From assembly GCA_910579585.1 (NCBI GenBank), contig CAJTVA010000042.1, positions 1 to 11,812 of the forward strand: 11,812 bases of DNA, read 5' to 3'. The notes beneath the pieces were generated by a model. It had not been told where the DNA came from. It saw nothing but the letters and a program-made list of their open reading frames with translations, and searched no databases. Below, piece after piece: positions 6,642 to 11,812 of this stretch. This stretch comes from an uncultured Christensenella sp. GTDB lineage: Bacteria; Bacillota; Clostridia; Christensenellales; Borkfalkiaceae. The first letter of the stretch is position 1. Each line of letters starts with the position of its first letter. Both the position numbers and the translations under genes were made by a program.

Positions 6642-7158
6642 AATAAAATATCCCCTTTTCCGTAAGAAACTCGTCCAAAGGCTCGTCCCAAGTATCTTCG
6701 GTAAAATTTTCAATCTGAAAAGCATAGCCCAGTCCAACTTTCACAGTGGACCTTCCCTTTAAAAACCTGTCGTAAAAACCCTTGCCGTAACCTATGCGGT
6801 AACCCCTTTCGTTCACCGCAAGAAGCGGCACGGCGGTAACGTCTATTTCGCCCTCATAGGCTTGTCCTATCGGCTCGGCTATCCCGAACGCGCCATCCGC
6901 CGTCTCTCCTACAGGCACGGGCACAATGTTTTCACCCTCGACCCGAGGAAGAAAAACGCTCTTCCCCGCCGCAATAAGCGCGGAAATTATCACTTTCGTC
7001 GAAGCCTCGCTGCCAAACGAATTATAGATAAAAAAGGTTTGATACCCGCCGTACGCCGACAAAAAGTTATATAAAATATTTTCGTCCGCAACTTCCCGGC
7101 GAACGCCCTGGAAATATTTGCGTTTAATTTTAAGTTTGTATCTTAATTCGTCTTTCAT
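6631..7158 (-). CDS. fau: 5-formyltetrahydrofolate cyclo-ligase (MTHFS family)
   Basis: This 175-residue cytoplasmic enzyme converts 5-formyl-THF to 5,10-methenyl-THF using ATP, returning an inhibitory folate to one-carbon metabolism. Evidence is the N-terminal basic segment KLKIKRKYF, the NSFGSEAST stretch (46-54) and the family signature RGYRIGYGKGFYDRFL (118-133). The C-terminal WDEPLDEFLTEKG replaces the more common HDxPLD with WDEPLD. The frame stays open upstream to 7302, but the added residues are arginine-rich and lie inside alr, so I place the start at ATG 7158-7156. That ATG overlaps the alr TGA by four bases and has GAGAGAG about 10 bases upstream. The E. coli name is fau (ygfA); the Bacillus equivalent is yqgN. 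The enzyme call is secure, the symbol conventional. Confidence 0.93.
   Translation of the reverse strand: MKDELRYKLKIKRKYFQGVRREVADENILYNFLSAYGGYQTFFIYNSFGSEASTKVIISALIAAGKSVFLPRVEGENIVPVPVGETADGAFGIAEPIGQAYEGEIDVTAVPLLAVNERGYRIGYGKGFYDRFLKGRSTVKVGLGYAFQIENFTEDTWDEPLDEFLTEKGIFYFGK
6642..6659 (-). promoter_or_regulatory. Ribosome binding site supporting a TTG start of the membrane protein gene
   Basis: The minus strand reads AAAAGGGG (6659-6652), then ten AT-rich bases, then TTG at 6641. The site lies within the last codons of the cyclo-ligase gene. It is the only good ribosome site near the beginning of the membrane-protein frame and so decides the start. Confidence 0.6.
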
Positions 7159-8129
7159 CTGAGATAAACTCTCTCTGAGCGCTTCGTGACCGAGGTCAGA
7201 ACCTCGTAAGAAATAGTTCCAGCAAGCCGCGCGTACGCGTCCGCGTCGGAGAGTACGCACTTCATATCCTCGCCGCCGTCCGAGATAAACGCGTCCATAC
7301 AAAGCGTCTTTTCACCGAGCGGCACGCCCCTGAAAAATCCGTCCGCATACCCGAGTCGGTAAACGCTGAGCTTATTGTAATTTCTGTCGGCTTTGTTGTA
7401 TCCGACTCCGCCGCCGATAAACGCAGTCTGTTGCGTGCGCCTCGCATAGACTTTTAGCGCAGGCTTAAACCCCTTTGCCGAAAACCCCGACGGCGCATAC
7501 CCGTATAAAAGAATGCCGCAACGTACCCCGTCTTTCAGGAATTCACCGCCACGCAAAAGCCCTCCGCTTGCCGATAGGTGCCCGAATATGTTTGAGTTTC
7601 GCGCTTTTGCAAGCTTTTCGGCACGCTCGAAAAGGGCAAGCTGTTTTCTGCTTTCCGCAGAGCTTTCGGGAGCGTATAAATGCGAATATACGCTCACCGT
7701 TTTGTCCGCGTCGAGCGCGTCCAAAACTTTCGGAAGTTCGTTTAAATTACAGCCCGTACGGTTCATACCCGTGTTGACTTTTATATGGCAGAAGTTGCCG
7801 CGGCAAAGCTCTGCCGTCGCAACCGAATTAACAGTCAAATCAAGCGAATAGAAAGCCGCCCGCTCTACGTCGTACCTGTCCTGCGGCGGAGTCAGAACCA
7901 GAACGGGCTTGGATATCCCCGCTACCCGCAAAGCAATTCCCTCGTCGACAATCGCCACACAGAATCCGTCCGCAACGCATTCTATCGCCCGCGCAACCTC
8001 TTCTGCGCCGTGTCCGTAAGCGTCGGCTTTCACTACGGCGTAAAAAAATCTGTTGCCCAAGACAGAGCGTATCTTTTCTGCGTTTTCCTTAATCGCGCGT
8101 AAATCTATTACCGAAAGGGTTTTCTGCAT
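7155..8129 (-). CDS. alr: Alanine racemase, compact form
   Basis: This PLP enzyme interconverts L- and D-alanine for peptidoglycan. The 324 residues comprise a TIM-barrel domain with the PLP lysine in VVKADAYGHG (Lys34), NTGMNRTG (119-126), and a C-terminal beta domain with the catalytic-tyrosine segment GGVGYNKAD (Tyr244), LGYADG (259-264), CMD (277-279) and GTISYEVL (304-311). Typical Alr proteins have about 370-390 residues. The shortfall is in the C-terminal domain: the strand before CMD and the segment between CMD and SYEV are both abbreviated, while the motifs remain. The ATG at 8129 has no ribosome site, and a perfect TATAAT lies three bases upstream, suggesting a leaderless transcript. 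It is coupled to the cyclo-ligase gene by an ATGA overlap. The identity is secure; full activity is inferred from retained motifs. Confidence 0.93.
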   Translation of the reverse strand: MQKTLSVIDLRAIKENAEKIRSVLGNRFFYAVVKADAYGHGAEEVARAIECVADGFCVAIVDEGIALRVAGISKPVLVLTPPQDRYDVERAAFYSLDLTVNSVATAELCRGNFCHIKVNTGMNRTGCNLNELPKVLDALDADKTVSVYSHLYAPESSAESRKQLALFERAEKLAKARNSNIFGHLSASGGLLRGGEFLKDGVRCGILLYGYAPSGFSAKGFKPALKVYARRTQQTAFIGGGVGYNKADRNYNKLSVYRLGYADGFFRGVPLGEKTLCMDAFISDGGEDMKCVLSDADAYARLAGTISYEVLTSVTKRSERVYLR

Positions 8130-8132
8130 ACG

Positions 8133-8138
8133 ATTATA
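8133..8138 (-). promoter_or_regulatory. Candidate -10 element directly upstream of alr
   Basis: The minus strand reads TATAAT, then CGT, then the alr ATG. A transcript initiated about seven bases after this hexamer would start at or near the A of the ATG, giving an mRNA without a leader. At a 16-17 base spacing I see only a weak -35 (GTTAAA/CGTTAA), within the end of bioY. The hexamer match is exact; its use as a promoter is inference. Confidence 0.4.
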
Positions 8139-8155
8139 GTATGCGGAAAAGTTTT

Positions 8156-8752
8156 TTAACGTTCTTCGGTCTTTTCCGCCGACTTTAATTTATTTCGGCT
8201 ACGCCGTACGTGCGGCGCCACACGCCAGGCAAGCACGGAAGCCAAAAGGCACAGCGCAAGGTCCTTGGGCATATACAAAAGGTTATAAGAAACGATAAAC
8301 TCCCCAAGTGACGGAGAATGCATATAATAGTGCCATATAAGCGCGAAATACGGTATCCCCAAAGCGTAGTTTGCAACGAAAGCCGCAACCGCCGCCACTA
8401 CGTACCGCCAGAACGGCACGCTGTTTCCGCGCACGATAAAGCCCGCAACGAAAGCGCTTAAAATGAAGCCTAGTATGTAACCGAACGTGGGTTTTAAAAC
8501 GTAAGCAAACCCACAGCCGAAACCTGTAAATACGGGTATGCCGACAAGCCCTATCGCGCAGTAAACTGACATACTTATTACGCCCTTGCGCCACCCCAAA
8601 AGCAACCCCGAAAGCACGCTTATCACCGTCTGAAACGTGAGCGGTACAGGAAAGAACGGAATGCTCACGTTAGCGCCGATTGTCATTAACGCTACGAAAA
8701 GCGCGCATTGCGCAATGTCGGTAGCCACGAGTTTAGCATTAATTTTCTTCAT
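8156..8752 (-). CDS. bioY: Biotin transporter BioY (ECF S component)
   Basis: This 198-residue membrane protein is the biotin-binding S component of an energy-coupling-factor transporter. It works with shared EcfA/EcfA'/EcfT modules, which are not encoded here. About six hydrophobic segments are visible. BioY features include the N-terminal SIPFFPVPLTFQT stretch (30-42), the GLLLGWRKG loop, AIGLVGIPVFTGFGCG (66-81) and KPTFGYILGF (87-96), followed by a charged C-terminal tail. Length is normal. The ATG (8752-8750) has AGAAGGG four to five bases upstream. A strong hairpin lies 15 bases before the start, so any promoter serving it must overlap or precede that hairpin. There are no biotin synthesis genes around, so the cell may rely on uptake. 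The call is secure. Confidence 0.94.
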   Translation of the reverse strand: MKKINAKLVATDIAQCALFVALMTIGANVSIPFFPVPLTFQTVISVLSGLLLGWRKGVISMSVYCAIGLVGIPVFTGFGCGFAYVLKPTFGYILGFILSAFVAGFIVRGNSVPFWRYVVAAVAAFVANYALGIPYFALIWHYYMHSPSLGEFIVSYNLLYMPKDLALCLLASVLAWRVAPHVRRSRNKLKSAEKTEER

Positions 8753-8763
8753 ATTTCCCTTCT

Positions 8764-8795
8764 AAAACAACCCCGCGTTTTTCACTGCGGGGTTG
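8764..8795 (-). terminator. Intrinsic-terminator-like hairpin between the Wzz-like gene and bioY
   Basis: A perfect 9-base stem, CAACCCCGC with GCGGGGTTG (8768-8776 and 8787-8795), encloses a 10-base loop. On the minus strand it is followed by TTTT and then runs into the bioY ribosome site. The GC-rich stem fits a terminator for the hpt-Wzz transcript. The short T run (four) suggests leaky termination or an attenuator rather than a full stop. There is no T run of this kind directly after the stem on the plus strand. Confidence 0.6.
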
Positions 8796-8804
8796 CAATT
8801 TTCA

Positions 8805-10109
8805 TTATTGTTTTTCTTCCTCTTCTTTCGTTTCGGAAGTCGCGTCGGAAGCGTTTTCACCGCCCGCTTCGGCGCGTTTTAAAGCGTTTAATTTAAATTT
8901 GCCCGCCACATATCCCGCAATTAACGCAACTATAACCGCAACGATGAAGCTAAGCACGAGTATGGTCGTAAGCCCCATTCCCCCCGTCGTAACAACAACC
9001 CCGGGATTCAAATAAACAACCGAAGAAGCCTTGCTGTATACCGTCGCGCTCGTGTCGGAATAACTATCCGTAAACACCGTCACCTTGTTTATAGCGTCCT
9101 GAACTTTTTTATCGTATTCTTCGTTAACGCTTCCTTTAATATAACCGTCGATAATTCCTATCTGATATTTTAAGTCGTAAACCAAATCGTACTGTTCCTT
9201 TAATACGTTCGCGTCAAGTACGATTGTAGAACTGCTTTCGCTGCCGTTGAATACAATCTCAAGCTTTTGCAAAGTTGCCTCGGCTTTCGCCAACTCGTTT
9301 TCAAGCTCGGTTTTCCTTAGCGCATAATCGACGGTAGAATTTTCTTTGACGTAAAAATTCGTTCTTGCTTCGGTTAACAAGTTATCCAAAATACTGCTTG
9401 TATTGTAGGCTTTTAACTCGTTCAAGTATGCAAGAAGGGTTTTACCGGCTTCGTCGACAACAAAACTCTCCCCGTACGTTTTAATCAGAGATTCGTATTT
9501 CTTCTCTAAATCGTTGAGCTGACTTTTCAACAAGCCGATAATTTCTTCATAATCTTCGGCGGAATCAATCATAGAAATATAGGCGCCGTAATCGATTTTC
9601 ATCGTCGCAAGATACTCCGCGAGAGTGTTTGCAAGCTTTACCAAAAAATCTTTTGCCTGTTTATAACTGTCAAAATAATTCGAACTTGCCGTAATCGTAT
9701 AAGTTATTTCTCTGTATGCCGACGTCGAACTACCGTCCGCCAAAATACTGATGTTGCGTTCGATATTGATTTTACCTCTCGCAGCCATTGTTTCAACGTC
9801 GATATCGGAGAAAGACTCGTCCGATTTCTTAATAGCCAGCAACGTCGGTAATGAAGTCATATCCGCATAATAAAGTTGGGTTCCGTTAGGATAAATATAA
9901 ACTACGCTGTTATCCTCACCGGGCAAATTTAAACTGAATTCCATTACGTAATTCTTTTTCGACGGGTTGTAACCGTAAAAAAGCGAAATCGCGCAAACAA
10001 GAAACAACGCTACCGCAACCGCCAGCGCAACCCATTTTCTAAACCAAATCGTCCTGAAAATCTCTCTGACGGACACGCCGCCCTCTTCTGAAACCTGCTG
10101 TTCTTCCAT
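8805..10109 (-). CDS. Two-helix coiled-coil membrane protein, Wzz/chain-length-determinant-like
   Basis: These 434 residues have a short cytoplasmic N-terminus (VSVREIFRTIWFRKW) and a membrane helix at about residues 26-46. A long external domain follows, with probable coiled coils (about 180-330, rich in E, K and L) and many serines and tyrosines. A second helix near the C-terminus is followed by a cytoplasmic tail of about 30 residues that is very acidic (KEEEEKQ). This is the layout of polysaccharide co-polymerases and Wzz-type proteins, which control surface-polymer length. The proline/glycine motif usually found at the second helix is not evident; NPGVVVTTGGMG stands there instead. No glycosyltransferase or Wzy/Wzx gene is nearby. 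The ATG (10109-10107) has GGAGGT five bases upstream, 17 bases after hpt. The topology is clear; the Wzz family assignment is tentative. Confidence 0.6.
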   Translation of the reverse strand: MEEQQVSEEGGVSVREIFRTIWFRKWVALAVAVALFLVCAISLFYGYNPSKKNYVMEFSLNLPGEDNSVVYIYPNGTQLYYADMTSLPTLLAIKKSDESFSDIDVETMAARGKINIERNISILADGSSTSAYREITYTITASSNYFDSYKQAKDFLVKLANTLAEYLATMKIDYGAYISMIDSAEDYEEIIGLLKSQLNDLEKKYESLIKTYGESFVVDEAGKTLLAYLNELKAYNTSSILDNLLTEARTNFYVKENSTVDYALRKTELENELAKAEATLQKLEIVFNGSESSSTIVLDANVLKEQYDLVYDLKYQIGIIDGYIKGSVNEEYDKKVQDAINKVTVFTDSYSDTSATVYSKASSVVYLNPGVVVTTGGMGLTTILVLSFIVAVIVALIAGYVAGKFKLNALKRAEAGGENASDATSETKEEEEKQ

Positions 10110-10126
10110 TTCAACCTCCGTAAATT

Positions 10127-10672
10127 CTATTTTTCGTAAACACTGCGCTTTAAAATACCTATATAAGGAAGATGACGGTACTGCTCGTCATAATCGAGGC
10201 CGTACCCTATTACAAACTCGTTCTCTATGTCGAAACAGTTGTAATCGGGCGCAACGTCGTACTCGCGCCTTTCCGCCTTATTCAAAAGCGTCACAATCTT
10301 AACCGAAGCCGCACCCCTTTCGTTCAGAAGCGCTTTAAGATTCGCAAGGGTGAACCCGCTGTCGATAATGTCCTCGACAATGATAACGTCCCTGCCCCTA
10401 ACGTCCCTGTCCAAATCTTTTTTAATTTTCAGCTTACCCGAAGAAACCGCCCCCGAGCCGTAGCTTGATACCGCCATAAAGTCGAGTTCTACAGGCATAG
10501 TCAAAAAGCGTATAAAGTCCGAATAGAAAATTATACTCCCCTTTAAAATACCCACGACAAGCGGGCGCTTGCCCTCATACTCTTTGTCCACTGCGAGCGC
10601 GACTTCTCTTACCCTAGCCCGAAGTTGTTCCTCCGACAGCATAATCCGCTCGCAATCGGGATGCATACTCAT
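10127..10672 (-). CDS. hpt: Hypoxanthine phosphoribosyltransferase
   Basis: This 181-residue purine-salvage enzyme joins hypoxanthine (and usually guanine) to PRPP, giving IMP or GMP in the cytoplasm. Motifs are the LKGS loop (43-46), the flexible-loop SSYG (69-72), the PRPP-binding VIIVEDIIDSGFTL (96-109, with acidic pair Glu100-Asp101) and the purine-binding FVIGYGLDYDEQYRHLPYIG (153-172). Length is normal. The start is ATG at 10672-10670, with AAAGGAG about six to seven bases upstream; a second ATG two codons later is possible but less well placed. A strong promoter precedes it, so it heads a transcript with the Wzz-like gene. It sits near tilS, a widely conserved pairing in Bacillota. The call is secure. 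Confidence 0.97.
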   Translation of the reverse strand: MSMHPDCERIMLSEEQLRARVREVALAVDKEYEGKRPLVVGILKGSIIFYSDFIRFLTMPVELDFMAVSSYGSGAVSSGKLKIKKDLDRDVRGRDVIIVEDIIDSGFTLANLKALLNERGAASVKIVTLLNKAERREYDVAPDYNCFDIENEFVIGYGLDYDEQYRHLPYIGILKRSVYEK

Positions 10673-10700
10673 AGTTTTCTCCTTTGTAGAATTTTAATTT

Positions 10701-10729
10701 ATTATAAATTAAATTTTAATTTTAAGCAA
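10701..10729 (-). promoter_or_regulatory. Sigma-A type promoter of hpt
   Basis: On the minus strand TTGCTT (10729-10724) and a perfect TATAAT (10706-10701) are separated by exactly 17 bases. The predicted transcript begins near 10694 and has a leader of about 22 bases containing AAAGGAG. A 9-base inverted repeat (10693-10701 and 10705-10713) overlaps the -10 region and could be an operator, or simply reflect AT richness. Confidence 0.65.
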
Positions 10730-10754
10730 ACAAATTGGCGTACAATTTATATTT

Positions 10755-11096
10755 TCAGAAATTGCCGCCGTTCCAGCCCCAGTCGGATATACCCTCGTAA
10801 GTTACGTAAACTGCCGAAGCGGGAATCCCAAGCTCCCTCTCAAAAAGCCCGCAAATCGCCGCAGTCATCTTTTCCGTATCTTCGGGGGTAGGCTTGCCAA
10901 ACACTTTGACCCCCACATATGCCCCGTTTTCGAGCCTTTTACCAGCAAAATAAAGGCTGTAATTATCAACGATGCCGACCATTAAATAGCTTTCAGGCTT
11001 GTGCATTAAAGAAATATTTTTCCCAAGCTCCGACTTTAAAACTTCTTTCTTTTCATCTGTAATTTTCTTTGAAATTTTGCAATCTATAAAAGGCAT
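10755..11096 (-). CDS. MIF-family tautomerase (phenylpyruvate tautomerase-like)
   Basis: This 113-residue protein belongs to the macrophage migration inhibitory factor family, trimeric enzymes that tautomerise phenylpyruvate-like keto acids. Features seen are proline directly after the initiator methionine, the catalytic base once methionine is removed; a lysine in MHKPESYLMVGI (31-42) that matches the MIF Lys32 region; and the C-terminal SDWGWNGGNF, which resembles the VGWNNSTF end of animal MIF. Length is typical. There is no signal peptide, as in animal MIF. The ATG (11096-11094) has AAGGAG about seven bases upstream and lies 16 bases after tilS, so it is co-transcribed with it. The natural substrate is unknown; the aromatic link to pheA elsewhere in the window is suggestive only. 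The family call is strong, the exact function not. Confidence 0.87.
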   Translation of the reverse strand: MPFIDCKISKKITDEKKEVLKSELGKNISLMHKPESYLMVGIVDNYSLYFAGKRLENGAYVGVKVFGKPTPEDTEKMTAAICGLFERELGIPASAVYVTYEGISDWGWNGGNF

Positions 11097-11112
11097 AACC
11101 TACTCCTTAAAA

Positions 11113-11812
11113 TTATATAGAATCACTGACGGCGTAACAAACTTTTTCGGTTTTGTCCGTCACCTTGATTTTTTCGGAAATCTCCACCCCGCACACGACT
11201 AAAACTTCGCTGCCTACGGCAATCAGCGGAATATTTTTCCGTTTTCTTAACGGCACCTTTCTGTCAGTAAAAAAGTCGCCTAGCTTCTTTGTTCCGCCGC
11301 CGAATTTAGTAAACTTATCCCCGCTTTTCATAAAGCGTATAACGGCTTCCTCGGGTATTGCGGCAATATCGAATTTTAAAACTTTTTTACCGTCAAACTG
11401 TCCTTCACTGTCGGTATTTTCGGTAAAATTTAGGAATTGACGCCCGTATATGCTTGAATTACCGCGCAAATACGCGTAAAAAGATACCTCTCTCTCCAAC
11501 TCGTCTTTCAGAGTTTCCGTTATAGAAATTCCTCCGTATTCTTTATAGGCGGTAAGTCCGAGAAACTCGAACCGTTTTCCGTTTTCGCACAATAAAAGTC
11601 CGCATAAAGTTTCTATTTGCGCAGAGGTGTAGTCTTTCCTTTTAAAGACGTTTTTTACGGCTTCGACCGCCGCACGCGCAAACAGAGGTTTTTCGCTGTG
11701 TTTGATAAAAACCCTTTCGCCGTCGACGGCAACTATCCCGCGACGATTTATTTCCGCGCGAAAAAACTCTTCATCCTCTTCGGCCAGACGGGAAAACCTG
11801 AATATCGCTTCC
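11113..11812 (-). CDS. tilS: tRNA(Ile)-lysidine synthase, C-terminal part (cut by window edge)
   Basis: TilS attaches lysine to C34 of the CAU-anticodon tRNA-Ile, making it read AUA. The frame is open to the right edge, so 232 C-terminal residues are present; the N-terminal PP-loop ATPase domain with SGGxDS lies outside. The first visible residues (EAIFRFSRLAEEDEEFF) match the helical middle of TilS. Next comes YTSAQIETL with the NGKRFEFLG substrate-binding-type segment, then the TilS C-terminal domain with GGTKKLGDFF, KVPLRKRKNIPLI and VCGVEISEKIKVT. A TTG at 11592-11590 could look like a start, but homology continues upstream of it. The gene ends with TAA at 11115-11113, 16 bases before the MIF-like gene. 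The call is secure; the gene is partial only because of the window. Confidence 0.93.
   Translation of the reverse strand, partial: EAIFRFSRLAEEDEEFFRAEINRRGIVAVDGERVFIKHSEKPLFARAAVEAVKNVFKRKDYTSAQIETLCGLLLCENGKRFEFLGLTAYKEYGGISITETLKDELEREVSFYAYLRGNSSIYGRQFLNFTENTDSEGQFDGKKVLKFDIAAIPEEAVIRFMKSGDKFTKFGGGTKKLGDFFTDRKVPLRKRKNIPLIAVGSEVLVVCGVEISEKIKVTDKTEKVCYAVSDSI

Noticed and set aside
6642..6737. Upstream ATG start for the membrane protein at 6737
   Set aside because: It would overlap the conserved C-terminus of the cyclo-ligase by over 100 bases. The TTG at 6641 has a good ribosome site.
7159..7302. N-terminal extension of the cyclo-ligase frame to an ATG at 7302
   Set aside because: The extra 48 residues are arginine-rich, unlike the family, and lie inside conserved alr C-terminal codons. 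The ATGA overlap start at 7158 gives the normal length.
8768..8795. Possible BirA operator upstream of bioY
   Set aside because: The arms are CAA...TTG in orientation and GC-rich, not the TTGTAAACC/GGTTTACAA-type palindrome. A terminator or attenuator hairpin fits better.
10673..10754. Riboswitch (for example purine) upstream of hpt
   Set aside because: Only 82 AT-rich bases are available, with a predicted leader of about 22 bases and no conserved purine-aptamer core; too short for a riboswitch.
11113..11592. Separate short gene starting with TTG at 11592
   Set aside because: The frame stays open to the window edge and the upstream residues match the middle of TilS, so this is the tail of one gene.

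Overview
The window is an ordinary, densely packed bacterial chromosome segment. It most likely comes from a Bacillota member of the class Clostridia, probably an uncultured gut-type lineage. Supporting signs are strong AGGAGG-type ribosome sites, frequent ATGA stop/start overlaps, TTG starts, a YlbJ-type sporulation membrane protein, and a gene order that recalls the Bacillus subtilis ylbH-coaD-ylbJ-ylbK and tilS-hpt neighbourhoods. TGA is used as a normal stop. GC looks close to 45-50% by eye (not computed). No rRNA, tRNA, mobile element, CRISPR array or phage gene is visible, and no gene-free stretch exceeds 100 bases.

Layout: all but one of the genes lie on the minus strand, so transcription runs from high to low coordinates. 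From the right edge: the C-terminal two thirds of tilS (tRNA-Ile lysidine synthetase, cut by the window edge), an MIF-family tautomerase, then a sigma-A promoter and hpt (purine salvage), a two-helix coiled-coil Wzz-like membrane protein, a hairpin, bioY (biotin uptake), alr (D-alanine for peptidoglycan), 5-formyltetrahydrofolate cyclo-ligase, an unrecognised five-helix membrane protein, rsmD, coaD, aroF and pheA. From alr to pheA the genes overlap or nearly touch, so this is one translationally coupled run. It ends at a convergent junction with ylbJ, the only plus-strand gene. ylbJ starts 33 bases from the divergent patatin-like gene ylbK, which overlaps rarA at the left.

How the genes work together: the long run is a mixed housekeeping operon covering cell wall (alr), cofactors (coaD, bioY, folate), ribosome maturation (rsmD) and the first and a late step of phenylalanine synthesis (aroF, pheA). 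tilS and hpt form the conserved tRNA/purine pair. ylbJ and ylbK are commonly linked to rsmD-coaD. I found no undescribed defence or biosynthetic system. The points worth a second look are a shortened alanine racemase with an apparently leaderless start, a hairpin wedged against the bioY ribosome site, two signature-motif substitutions in PheA, an MIF homologue in an RNA/purine operon, and an aro-phe pair inserted into a conserved gene order.
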